Shown here: positions 1-8,283 of the stretch, piece by piece | How positions within the stretch are numbered: the stretch's first letter is position 1 | Layout of the letters: every line of letters starts with the position of its first letter | NCBI GenBank assembly: GCA_964473105.1 | Contig: CAYYNQ010000072.1 | Span: 1-34,176 of the forward strand | DNA: 34,176 nucleotides | Direction of reading: 5' to 3' | Source of the DNA: CAYYNQ01 sp964473105 | GTDB taxonomy: Bacteria; Sumerlaeota; Sumerlaeia; MVZB01 | Program-made: the position numbers and the translations under genes | Notes under the pieces: model-generated | What the model was told of the DNA's origin: nothing | What the model saw: only the letters and a program-made list of their open reading frames with translations | The model's database searches: none

Positions 1-17
1 TATATGCTGCCCGGCGT

Positions 18-36
18 GCGGGACTGACTGTCCCGC
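18..36. terminator. Hairpin just after pssA
   Basis: A perfect 7-bp stem (GCGGGAC / GTCCCGC) with a 5-nt loop lies 8 nt past the pssA stop on the minus strand. No U-tract follows it, so it is a transcript-end hairpin candidate rather than a classical intrinsic terminator. Confidence 0.4.
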
Positions 37-44
37 CTGTGGTG

Positions 45-833
45 CTAGTCGGAATCTGACTCTTCCGGCTGATCCCGAAAATGGGTTGTGTGGATCGACG
101 GGCCTACCGTCTCAAGGGAAGCCGAATGATGCCGATTCAGGAGGATCATAACAGGTACCGTAAAAATGTATGTCCATGAAGCACAGAGCAGCACAATGTC
201 CAGATGGTCCTTCAGGATGTAAAGCAGGCAGACTACCATGACAATCGTAACAAAGATCTCGAACGGCTGGCGATTCTTTAGATTCAGGCTCTTGATCCCA
301 TAATAAGGAACCTTGCTGACCATCAGGTAGGCAACCGAGATGATCGCCGCCGCATAGACAACGGCAACTCGCCGCCCAATTTCCATCATATAGTGATTCA
401 CCTCAAGCACCCAGATCACGGAAATCACGGCGAGGGCTGCGATGGGCGTGGGCAACCCGATAAATGTTGTCTTCTCCTCACTGCTCGCCTGGACATTGAA
501 GCGTGCCAACCTGAGCGCACCAAATACAACAAACAAACTGCAAATGGCCGTGGCCACACGCGGGAATTCGTTACTCAATGTATGGTATGCAAGCAGAGCG
601 GGGGCAACACCAAATGAAACCAGATCAGAAAGCGAGTCGAAATTCAGCCCGAATTCACTGGAGGTCCGTGTCAGGCGTGCGATCGCCCCGTCGCAGACAT
701 CCAAAACCGCAGCTAACAAAATCAGCCAGCAGGCCTGAAGTAGATCGCCATTGAAGACCCCATAAATCGCCAGCATTCCACAGAACAGGCTGCCGGCCGT
801 GAACAGGTTGGGAAGAATATAGACTTTGCGCAT
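45..833 (-). CDS. pssA: CDP-diacylglycerol--serine O-phosphatidyltransferase
   Basis: Makes phosphatidylserine from CDP-diacylglycerol and serine, the first step toward phosphatidylethanolamine, in the inner membrane. The complete CDP-alcohol phosphotransferase motif is visible: D45xxD48G49xxA52R53, then G62, D66 and D70, with several hydrophobic segments before and after. The ATG at 833 gives MRKVYILPNLFTAG, the typical start of PssA proteins. An in-frame TTG at 941 would add 36 non-hydrophobic residues, which I consider less likely. The last ~30 residues are polar and acidic (ending EESDSD). PssA is often followed by psd; nothing to the left is visible here. It diverges from the glycosyltransferase at 1206. 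The family is certain; only the start is open. Confidence 0.93.
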   Translation of the reverse strand: MRKVYILPNLFTAGSLFCGMLAIYGVFNGDLLQACWLILLAAVLDVCDGAIARLTRTSSEFGLNFDSLSDLVSFGVAPALLAYHTLSNEFPRVATAICSLFVVFGALRLARFNVQASSEEKTTFIGLPTPIAALAVISVIWVLEVNHYMMEIGRRVAVVYAAAIISVAYLMVSKVPYYGIKSLNLKNRQPFEIFVTIVMVVCLLYILKDHLDIVLLCASWTYIFTVPVMILLNRHHSASLETVGPSIHTTHFRDQPEESDSD

Positions 834-1205
834 AATGGAAGAACCCTGAGGATACACGGAACCGCTGAAGACGGGATAATTCCCGAGGTCCCGATGCGTA
901 TCTTCGTTTCTTCCGGCCCGATTCACAAGAATAAAGTTCAAGTTGCCGACACTGTCCCGATCATCGCAGTCGCATTCATGATCAAAATGCGATCATCATG
1001 CCAAGGATGCACGGAACCGGGGGTGGAAATGAACGGCATACATGGGCTCAAGCATCCCTTCAAAGCCATGATCCTCTGGCGATATTGATCACTGCTGCGC
1101 TTACAAAACAGATGAAACACCAAGGATATTTATCTTTCTCCGGTCTTCAGAGTGACCGGGTCTGTGGTAAGATTCTCCACAGCAACAGACCGACGGTGAA
1201 TTCCA
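834..1205. other. Divergent intergenic region pssA / glycosyltransferase
   Basis: About 370 bp without a convincing gene; short ORFs on both strands have no ribosome site or recognisable protein. It holds a small palindrome CGGGA-TAAT-TCCCG at 872-885 (in the pssA leader), an inverted repeat ATGATC-N7-GATCAT at 978-996, and a cluster of stem-loops at 1140-1191 listed separately. I could not assign a strong sigma70 promoter to either gene. Confidence 0.5.
1140..1191 (+). promoter_or_regulatory. Stem-loop leader upstream of the glycosyltransferase
   Basis: Two adjacent perfect hairpins precede the TTG start at 1206. CCGGTC (1140-1145) pairs with GACCGG (1154-1159). GGTCTGT (1159-1165) pairs with ACAGACC (1185-1191). 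Inside the second, CTGTGG (1162-1167) can instead pair with CCACAG (1177-1182), so two mutually exclusive folds are possible. A regulatory role is inference. Confidence 0.35.
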
Positions 1206-2783
1206 TTGAACCCGAACATCCCCCTACCCGCGGCATATCGCCTCTCCCTCGCCCTGATTCTTTCGGTCGGCCTATACCTGAGACTGGCCAAACTGGACGG
1301 ATACATCCATTTTCAGGGTGATCAGGGGGAGTTCTATCTTGCGGTCATGCGCTGGATTCACGAGGGACAATGGCCTTTACTCGGCCAGCACCGGAGCATC
1401 ACGGGTGATTACACAATCGGGCCGGGCTGGTTTTACACAATCATGCCGGCCCTCACAATCGGGAATTTCAACCCGGCGGCTGGCGTTTTTGTCAACACAG
1501 GTTTCGGATTGCTGGCCATGATGGTCGCATTCACATGGATGTACAGGATATCACAAACCGCCATTGCGGCCATCATGATTACATTGGTCATGGCCACCTC
1601 GGCGATTCTCATTGAACAGGACCGCCTGCTATGGAGCCCGTATCTTTTTCACTTTGTGACGCTGGCTGTTGCACTGCTGATATCCGTGTTCGAAAGCCAT
1701 CCGACCCGTTATCTGTCAATTTATCTGATGTTATGCATGATCCTGCCGCACTGGCACACTACCGGATGGATCATATGTGCCGTCTCATCAATTTTTATCC
1801 TCCGACTTGTCTCGCTGCACCGCCGGAAACTTGGCAGGTCGGCCTGGCGGGGAAACCGGGCCTGGATCATCCTAACCGTAGTCTGGTTTCTGCTCCTGTA
1901 TGTTCCGCCCGTCCTCCACGAACTAAAACCCGGTGATGGGAATATCGGGAAATACATTGTGAATACCCTGATGGGGGCCCCGCCTTCCGAATATTCACTT
2001 TGGCTTCGGATAAAGTATATCACAAACATCACAAGCTATCATGTCCTGCATCAAGCCTTTAACTGGAGACTCGAAAATGTTGACTGGCCCCGTTTCATCA
2101 TCACCACACTGATGACATCCTCCGTTATCCTGGGCTGGATTCAATGCAGACGCAGGAACATCCGAGTCGATTTTTCCATCTGTTTCATGACGACGCTCTT
2201 CTTCACATTCATGCTGGTTTACATCATCCGGGCGGAATATTTTGATGACTATTATATGATGGCCGTGCTGCTGGTTCCCGTTCACCTGACTATATGGGCG
2301 GGCGGCATATTCCTGGACGGATCCGGGTCCGGGACAACAGGGGGAAACCTGCAGCGGGCCATCCGCATTTGGGGAGGCATCTTACTGGCGGGAATGTCTT
2401 TGCTCTCGGCAATGCAATGGCCGGCTGCATGGGAAATACACCGCCGCGATCCGGCGCCCTATCATGAGACCCTCGAATATGTGGATACCATCAGCGAAAT
2501 CGCCGGTGAGGAACCCTTCAGTATTGCACTTCTTGAAAATCACCAATACCGCACACACTTCCATTTTCTCCTGAAACGTCTGGGCCGGGAGCCTCTGAAT
2601 GGGGACTTTAAACGAAAGACAATCCTGAAAAGTGAGTTCGGGGAACGTGCATTCATCATCATCAGGGGAGGTTCGGAGAATTACCGCAGGATTGTGGGAC
2701 AGACAGATCCAGCCCTTGTAACCGAGAGAAGAATCGGGGAAGGAAAGTTGGTTGTCATCACCCGGGACAAACTGAATCCGTAA
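1206..2783 (+). CDS. GT-C (ArnT/PMT-like, family 39 type) membrane glycosyltransferase
   Basis: A 525-residue protein with about ten hydrophobic segments and a soluble C-terminal ~120 residues. The first external loop carries acidic residues in the context FQGDQGEF (D39, E42), the position of the catalytic/metal acidic motif in GT-C enzymes that move sugars from polyprenyl-phosphate donors to acceptors on the outer face of the inner membrane. The acceptor is unknown. The start is a TTG; no in-frame ATG lies nearby upstream and the first hydrophobic helix begins at about residue 10. The Shine-Dalgarno sequence is weak. Its 3' end overlaps the convergent ABC exporter by 26 bp. Neighbours (PssA, exporter) suggest an envelope role. 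Assignment to family 39 rests on topology and the loop motif, so the subfamily is uncertain. Confidence 0.7.
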   Translation: MNPNIPLPAAYRLSLALILSVGLYLRLAKLDGYIHFQGDQGEFYLAVMRWIHEGQWPLLGQHRSITGDYTIGPGWFYTIMPALTIGNFNPAAGVFVNTGFGLLAMMVAFTWMYRISQTAIAAIMITLVMATSAILIEQDRLLWSPYLFHFVTLAVALLISVFESHPTRYLSIYLMLCMILPHWHTTGWIICAVSSIFILRLVSLHRRKLGRSAWRGNRAWIILTVVWFLLLYVPPVLHELKPGDGNIGKYIVNTLMGAPPSEYSLWLRIKYITNITSYHVLHQAFNWRLENVDWPRFIITTLMTSSVILGWIQCRRRNIRVDFSICFMTTLFFTFMLVYIIRAEYFDDYYMMAVLLVPVHLTIWAGGIFLDGSGSGTTGGNLQRAIRIWGGILLAGMSLLSAMQWPAAWEIHRRDPAPYHETLEYVDTISEIAGEEPFSIALLENHQYRTHFHFLLKRLGREPLNGDFKRKTILKSEFGERAFIIIRGGSENYRRIVGQTDPALVTERRIGEGKLVVITRDKLNP

Positions 2784-4851
2784 TCCGGTGATCAGCGGAA
2801 ACCTCGATCACCCGGTCGAAACAATCCAGATGTTTACGCTCGTGCGTGATATATATGATCGTTATTCCCTGCCCGGCCATGTCATTGACAACCTTCAGGA
2901 ATTCATCGACAGCCTCCATGTCAAGCCCGGCCGTTGGTTCATCCAGAATCATGATTGACGGCCTCCGAACAAATGCCCGGGCAAGTATCAGTTTCTGGCG
3001 TTCCCCGCCTGAAAGCATGCGCCCGTCTTCACCAATTGCAGTGTCATAGCCATGGGGCAAACGGCTGATAAATTCGTGCGCCCTTACCATGCGGGCCGCC
3101 TGCTCTACCTGATCCTGATCAATACCATTCATGTTGAATATAATATTCTCCCGGGCCGAACGGTTGAACAGGATAGGATGCTGGGTCACCAGGCAGACCC
3201 GTTCCCTGAGCGCCGTCATCTTTATCCTCTCCAGAGGCACATCATCCACCCGAATCTCCCCCTCCGTTGGACAGTATAACCGACAAAGCAACTTGACGAA
3301 CGAGGACTTCCCCGATCCATTCGGCCCGATAATCGCGATCCGGTCTCCACGCATGATCTCCAGGCTGACATCCTTCAGCGCCTCCTTACGACGCTGGCGG
3401 CGGCCAACCCGGTAACTGTGAGATACACCCGTGAACGAAATCACACGCCAGTCCTCGGAGAAACCGACAGCCTGGGCATGATCCTGAATGCCTGACTCCC
3501 GATCAAGAAGTTCGAAAACATTCCGTGCCATCACCTTTGCCCGCTGCATGATCACGTTCATTTTCATGATCGACGTCATTGGCTTGTAAAACCTGGTCAC
3601 AGCCAGAATGAATACCATCAGCTTGGCCGGGTCCAGATTGATCCGCGTTCCGAATACATATAACGCGAGTGAGAAAACGATTAGAAGAACAAGCATGTTC
3701 AAAATATCGGCCAACGGGCCAATGACGGCCTGTGCGGCACGGCGGTTCCGGGTTGACCTGACATAATCATCCACCATGGGCTCCAGGGCTTGTGCCTCTG
3801 CATCCTCAACCCCATAGGACTTGATCGCAAGCACCCCGTGATAGGTCTGGGTCATCGCATCCATCAGGTCCTCTTCCCCTCCCAGTTCCGCAGCCAGTGA
3901 ACTGCGTAGCTTCCGCACAGTGTAAAGTGTCGGCAGGATCACGAGTGGCAGCAAAACCAGCAACAAGACGGTCAGGGGAAAGCTGATAAACAGCAAAGTG
4001 CAAAACAGGATCATGATTGTGAAGGGAAGCAGGATTCGCCTTGAAGCCAGCAGGTTGACGAGTTGGCGCATCCTATAGACCTCACGAAAACTCGTGTTCA
4101 GCAGTGAACCGATGGACTTGTGATCATAATATTCCATTTCCTGACGAAGTACATTTCCATAGACCTTCTTCATCATGTCCGCCGAGAATTCCAAGGCGAT
4201 CTTGCTCATCAGGAAACTCCCCAAAAACTGAAAAATTCCTTTGAGAAGGAAGAGGAGCAGGATGATACCGGACCAGACGGCAAGGTATCTCTCCGGTGAT
4301 GAACGCGACCATGTGCTGAATTGCTGCCAATAGGGCATCACGGTATCTTGAACAACGGAAACGCCCTCGGATTCCATAACCTTCCTCGCCATATGCCCCC
4401 TTGCCGTTGCCGGTGTATCATGACCTGCATTGTCATCCGACCTCTCCCGAACCCCTGCCCCCGGAAATACCGCCATCCCGGTCGCATCACCATCATCCCG
4501 TCCAAGGATGTGTTCCTCTGCATACCTGTCCCTGGGCGGATTGATCGCATAATCAAAAATCGGGATCAGGGCCACCAAGCCAATTGCTGCCAGGGCCTGC
4601 GATAATGCGAGGCTTAAATTGGCGATGATGATCAATTTTTTCCTTTGAAACACGATCCCCATCACCCGCCACAGAACATCATCCCTGATGGAAAAGCGGG
4701 TGCTGAAAAAACGGGACACTTTTCGGCTGTATCTGGAGAGGGCCATGGTGGTTGAATGGAATCTCGTGGACTGGGTGAAAAGATTGATGACCGGGATACG
4801 AGGGTGGTCATGAAGGCTTGGGTCCAAGTTATATCTTCCATTCTCAATCAT
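2758..4851 (-). CDS. MsbA-type ABC exporter, fused permease-ATPase
   Basis: A 697-residue half-transporter that should homodimerise and export a lipid or other amphipathic substrate. The permease half has hydrophobic segments near 72-100, 191-215, 275-310 and 383-420. The ATPase half has Walker A GPNGSGKSS (509-517), Q-loop Q557, signature LSGGE (613-617), Walker B IMILDE (633-638) and switch H670. Two things are odd. A polar, probably extracytoplasmic insert of about 85 residues lies between the first two helices (about 105-190), where MsbA has a short loop. There is also a ~60-residue hydrophilic N-terminus. The ATG at 4851 has a weak AGG element; an ATG at 4746 (residue 36) is possible and would remove part of that tail. 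The substrate cannot be told from sequence; lipid A or a glycolipid is a guess from context. Confidence 0.88.
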   Translation of the reverse strand: MIENGRYNLDPSLHDHPRIPVINLFTQSTRFHSTTMALSRYSRKVSRFFSTRFSIRDDVLWRVMGIVFQRKKLIIIANLSLALSQALAAIGLVALIPIFDYAINPPRDRYAEEHILGRDDGDATGMAVFPGAGVRERSDDNAGHDTPATARGHMARKVMESEGVSVVQDTVMPYWQQFSTWSRSSPERYLAVWSGIILLLFLLKGIFQFLGSFLMSKIALEFSADMMKKVYGNVLRQEMEYYDHKSIGSLLNTSFREVYRMRQLVNLLASRRILLPFTIMILFCTLLFISFPLTVLLLVLLPLVILPTLYTVRKLRSSLAAELGGEEDLMDAMTQTYHGVLAIKSYGVEDAEAQALEPMVDDYVRSTRNRRAAQAVIGPLADILNMLVLLIVFSLALYVFGTRINLDPAKLMVFILAVTRFYKPMTSIMKMNVIMQRAKVMARNVFELLDRESGIQDHAQAVGFSEDWRVISFTGVSHSYRVGRRQRRKEALKDVSLEIMRGDRIAIIGPNGSGKSSFVKLLCRLYCPTEGEIRVDDVPLERIKMTALRERVCLVTQHPILFNRSARENIIFNMNGIDQDQVEQAARMVRAHEFISRLPHGYDTAIGEDGRMLSGGERQKLILARAFVRRPSIMILDEPTAGLDMEAVDEFLKVVNDMAGQGITIIYITHERKHLDCFDRVIEVSADHRITDSVCPG

Positions 4852-4959
4852 CTACCTAAAAAGTTCGAGACCCTCGGGACCGGGCCGATCACCATCGACA
4901 AATCTGAAAGCATGAGTTCATGATAATTAACCTCACAAAATGATATATCCGTTAATCTT

Positions 4960-6143
4960 ATGCGATTTATCTTCGCAGCATCCCTGATTTTTATCGTCCC
5001 CACCCCGGCCCCGGCGGTTCCCGAACTCTATATCCTCGGCGATCTCGACAAGCCGACAGGCAATCAGAATCTCGTGCATTCGAGATCAATATTTAACGAT
5101 GGGATTATCCGCCTGCGGGTGCAGGTTATTACGGGCCATGCATGGGACGCGGCCCGTCCTTCTATCCTGCGCCGTTTATCGAGACATTCTACGGTTTCTC
5201 CTCCCTTCACGATCATTTGGAACTCCATGGCGGAAATATCTCTCCTGAGTTGCAAAACACCTGGAGGGCCAACGCCCGTGATTTTCACCAGGAAATCGAA
5301 AAGATGGGCTGGGGGAACATCCGCTTCTTTGCCTATATCTTTGATGAAGTCGACAGCGCCCGTGACACAGGTGAGGAGGGCGATCTTGCGACAGAACAGG
5401 AGCCGCTGGCCGACATTTACCGAGCAGCCGTCCAGGTACAACAGGTGCTCGATGAGGCTACAGGCGGCGAACGTGTCATCTATCTTGTCTGGACAACGCA
5501 TGCCGACGCCGCAGCTTATGGGGCCATTGGAAAAGATTTGAGGAACAACTTGAGCTGGTTCGCCCCTAACGGGCATGCACTTGACCTGGAGTTTTACGGA
5601 CCTGGAAACAGGCAACCCAACGACCGGCTTTGGTTCTACCATTCGGGCCAACCGGCCGTGGGCAACCATACGATCAACCAGCTTGGAATTGACATGTGCA
5701 CATGGGGCCTGTTATGCCGGCGCTACCCGGTTGACGGGGCATTCCTCTGGTCGGGAATGTGTTTCGCGGAAGATTTCCAGACGACTGGATTCAACCTTTA
5801 TGACCATCCTGTCTACAAGCATGGGAAAACACGGTGGGGAAACGGAGTCCTGTTTTTTCCCGGGTCGCGGCTGACTATGATCGGAACCCTGAAAAATATC
5901 AAGGGGCCGGTTCCATCCATGAGACTGAAAGCCTGGCGACATGGCCTGCAGCTGGTCGAATATTGCCGGCTGGCTGACGGACTCGGCCATGAAGATGAAG
6001 TGAACCGCCTGATGAGAAACCTGATTCCTTCGGGGTTCAGCGAAGCAGACCTCGAAACCGGCATCGCATCATGGGACAAAACCCCTCATCAATACTACCG
6101 TTTGAAGCAAAAACTGATCTCGCTCATCGAGTCGCCGACATAA
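4960..6143 (+). pseudogene. Broken secreted DUF4091-family protein (frameshift, probable internal deletion)
   Basis: Two reading frames together look like one damaged gene. From ATG 4960 the first frame encodes a signal peptide (MRFIFAASLIFIV..., cut near APA) and a mature N-terminus through NDGIIRLR at about 5118. It then becomes nonsense. One base back, the next frame runs from about 5118 to 6143 (GAGYYGPCMGRGPSFYPAPF...) with a stop at 5094 closing it upstream. This second part carries the DE pair in FAYIFDEVDS and the end typical of DUF4091: FFPGSR..., then PSMRLKAWRHGLQLVEY. DUF4091 proteins are usually 500-900 residues and glycosidase-like; here only ~390 remain and the usual middle is missing, so I infer a 1-base shift plus a large deletion. 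Alternatively the ATG at 5142 could start a leaderless 333-residue fragment. The frameshift could also be a sequencing error. Confidence 0.62.
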
Positions 6144-6179
6144 GTGATTGAACTCACATTGCGGGGCATGAAACGCCTG

Positions 6180-7559
6180 TTATTGCACAGGGGCGAAAAG
6201 TTGCGCCTTCCAGTCGGCTGCAAGCACTTCCCAGCTCGATGGGGAAACGGGTTCTGCATTCCAACGGAACTCGACCGCAAACGGCAATGTGCGGGCGCCA
6301 TAAGCCGCCTGATATATCCCGACCCGCTCACCGGCACTGACCCCAAATCCCACCGGGATACGGGAACGAATCAAATTTGTCATCACAGTATGCCTGTTAC
6401 CCTCATGCCGGATGATCAGGACATGTCGATAACCTGCATGGGCTCCCGCAAAAACAACACGCCCCCCCACGGGAGTCCGGACGGCAACCGGGTGGGCTCG
6501 CCAGAAAAGGTGCCGCGATCCATTCGCTTCAATCCTGTCGGGCAGTACAGATTCCTCATCAGGATCCAGGGACACTTCCGGGATGGAAATCAATCGAGTC
6601 CATTCAGGCCCCGATGGATCGACAATTGCTTCATCGGCTTCGGAAACTCCGTCCCCGACAAACCCCTGACCGGATGCCTCCTCCCCCCGGAGCGCCTCTT
6701 CCCCGGCCAGTTGACGGATCAACAATTTCAACCCGGCCTTTCGGCCCTTAAGTTTCGTGATGGATTCCCTTTGTGTGTTGAGCAAATCCACACCATTGTC
6801 CAGCTGTCCGGAAAGTTCACGGTGCCGCTGCTTCAGTTGATCCAAACCGTAGAGCGTGAAAACATTACGCTGTGCGGAAATTCCTCGAAACCGACTGCCG
6901 ACAGGGTCCAACCCGGTCATCTCCTGCTCCTGACGCAGAATGCGATCTGTGGATGCCAGCACCTGGTTATAATGTCGGTCAATCCATACCATCAGGGATG
7001 GTTGCAACAGGGGCAAACGCGGAGTGGAATGCAGTGTCTGGTAGTAATATGCAATGCCTTGCCTGAGGCGTTCCCTCGCAAGGCGAAACTGCCGGCGGTC
7101 TAGATCCTGAAGCATCGCCAGGTCATCAATCATGGATTCCATTGTTTCCGGCATACTGTCAAGGACCGCTCTTTCACCCATGGCATGGGCTGTCCGGGTA
7201 TTCAGCCTGCGAGTGACCCCGTCTAGAGCCTCTTGTGTTGACTCGATCATGACGAACTCTGTCTCAAGGCCACCACATATCACACCGATCTGTCTTTCAA
7301 TGGCGGCCATTTCCTCGAGAGCCCCGGACGTATGCTGGACTGGCGTTATGCCCTGTGCCATCAACAGGGAGGATACCGTGAAGAATAAGACGAGTGCGCA
7401 GAGGTAGCAGGTTAACCGGATCAGTTGAATTTTCCAGAAAGTGATACTGCTGGGACGGGAGTCAAAACTGGAATGGCCTCTGTTATGGCCGGTCAGACTT
7501 GTCTTCAGCACTTCTGTACCATAATGGATACGGTTGCAAAACAGCAATGGCCATGTCAT
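6180..7559 (-). CDS. EnvC-like protein: coiled-coil plus degenerate LytM (M23) domain
   Basis: A 459-residue envelope protein. A hydrophobic segment at about 45-68 is an anchor or late signal sequence. Residues ~80-310 are largely helical and rich in Q/E/R/L, as in EnvC/NlpD-type coiled-coil regions. The last ~110 residues align by eye with LytM: PVGGRVVFAG, GYRHVLIIRHEGN, VSAGERVGIY, and EFRWNAEPVSP. The zinc ligands of active M23 peptidases are missing: no HxxxD motif, MTNL where YAHL is expected, and AVEFRW where LHFEL is expected. By analogy with EnvC it would bind and activate a peptidoglycan amidase during division rather than cut peptidoglycan. The N-terminal 44 residues before the hydrophobic segment are long and there is no good ribosome site at the ATG, so a shorter start is possible. 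It is convergent with the DUF4091 remnant. Confidence 0.72.
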   Translation of the reverse strand: MTWPLLFCNRIHYGTEVLKTSLTGHNRGHSSFDSRPSSITFWKIQLIRLTCYLCALVLFFTVSSLLMAQGITPVQHTSGALEEMAAIERQIGVICGGLETEFVMIESTQEALDGVTRRLNTRTAHAMGERAVLDSMPETMESMIDDLAMLQDLDRRQFRLARERLRQGIAYYYQTLHSTPRLPLLQPSLMVWIDRHYNQVLASTDRILRQEQEMTGLDPVGSRFRGISAQRNVFTLYGLDQLKQRHRELSGQLDNGVDLLNTQRESITKLKGRKAGLKLLIRQLAGEEALRGEEASGQGFVGDGVSEADEAIVDPSGPEWTRLISIPEVSLDPDEESVLPDRIEANGSRHLFWRAHPVAVRTPVGGRVVFAGAHAGYRHVLIIRHEGNRHTVMTNLIRSRIPVGFGVSAGERVGIYQAAYGARTLPFAVEFRWNAEPVSPSSWEVLAADWKAQLFAPVQ

Positions 7560-7626
7560 GGTGGACCAAGTGCAAGGCGAACACTAATCACCTGATTACC
7601 CGAAATATTGAAATCTGGATTGAGTC

Positions 7627-7995
7627 ATGAGAATGGAATCAAACTCGCATCAGGAACTGATCGTGGTCGGTGACCGAGTTCTGGTCCGGGCGGAATCGGG
7701 TGAAGATCGAACTCAGGGCGGGCTGATTCTGCCCGCGAGCGTGGCCGACAAGGCCCAGGTCCTGCAGGGTCGGGTCGTTGCAGTCGGGCCTGGCGTCCCG
7801 ATGCCGCTTGATGACCATAATGAGGAGGAGCCTTGGCAGACATCTCAAAAACAGCCGCGCTATATCCCGATGCAGGCCGAAGTCGGTGACATGGCGCTAT
7901 TCCTTCGCAAATCAACCGTTGAGATCCAGTATGAAAATGAGATCTACCTGATTGTCCCACAATCGGGCATTCTGGTCCTGCTACGGGACCTTTAA
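7627..7995 (+). CDS. GroES-family co-chaperonin-like protein (long variant)
   Basis: 122 residues with the Cpn10 fold signature: VVGDRVLVRAE, an acidic mobile-loop region (SGEDRTQGGLILP), GRVVAVGPG, and VGDMALFLRKSTVEI with IVPQSGILVLLRDL at the end. Ordinary GroES is ~95 residues. This one carries ~25 extra residues (about 58-82, including EEPWQTSQKQPRYIPMQ), a layout I recall from stand-alone GroES-family proteins annotated in Bacteroidetes and relatives. No groEL is adjacent, so it is probably not the housekeeping co-chaperonin. The ATG at 7627 has no clear Shine-Dalgarno; the ATG at 7633 is equally possible. It diverges from the EnvC-like gene across 67 bp. The domain call is solid; the client or partner is unknown. 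Confidence 0.8.
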   Translation: MRMESNSHQELIVVGDRVLVRAESGEDRTQGGLILPASVADKAQVLQGRVVAVGPGVPMPLDDHNEEEPWQTSQKQPRYIPMQAEVGDMALFLRKSTVEIQYENEIYLIVPQSGILVLLRDL

Positions 7996-8158
7996 AATCT
8001 GAAATCAAAAAGCTCCAAAGCCCATACCAATGACAACCGCAACAGAATTTTTCCATCCCCGGCCAAAACCATCTGGAATCTGAACAACGGGAAACACGGC
8101 ATGGAAACCCTGATGGGCAGATATACGCAGGGCCTATCACACCTCAATCATTCAGGGC

Positions 8159-8187
8159 TTGAAATACCAAGCCCGGTGGATTATAAG
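8159..8187 (+). promoter_or_regulatory. Sigma70-type promoter for dnaX
   Basis: TTGAAA (8159-8164), a 17-bp spacer and TATAAG (8182-8187) match the -35 and -10 consensus at five of six positions each. Transcription would begin near 8195, giving a leader of about 90 nt to the dnaX ATG at 8284. The rest of the 7996-8283 gap holds no convincing gene. Confidence 0.6.
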
Positions 8188-8283
8188 ACACAGGGATCCA
8201 TAGGCGAAGAGATGGAGAAAATTCAACCCCAATACTGATCTTTGTCCAACCGGGACGGGATGCCTCCTGCAGAAGGACAACGA

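Noticed and set aside
6144..7103. 319-codon open frame on the plus strand
   Set aside because: It is antisense to the EnvC-like gene, with no motif and unlikely composition.
8101..8238. 45-codon ORF METLMGRYTQ... upstream of dnaX
   Set aside because: It overlaps a near-consensus dnaX promoter, has no ribosome site and no recognisable product.
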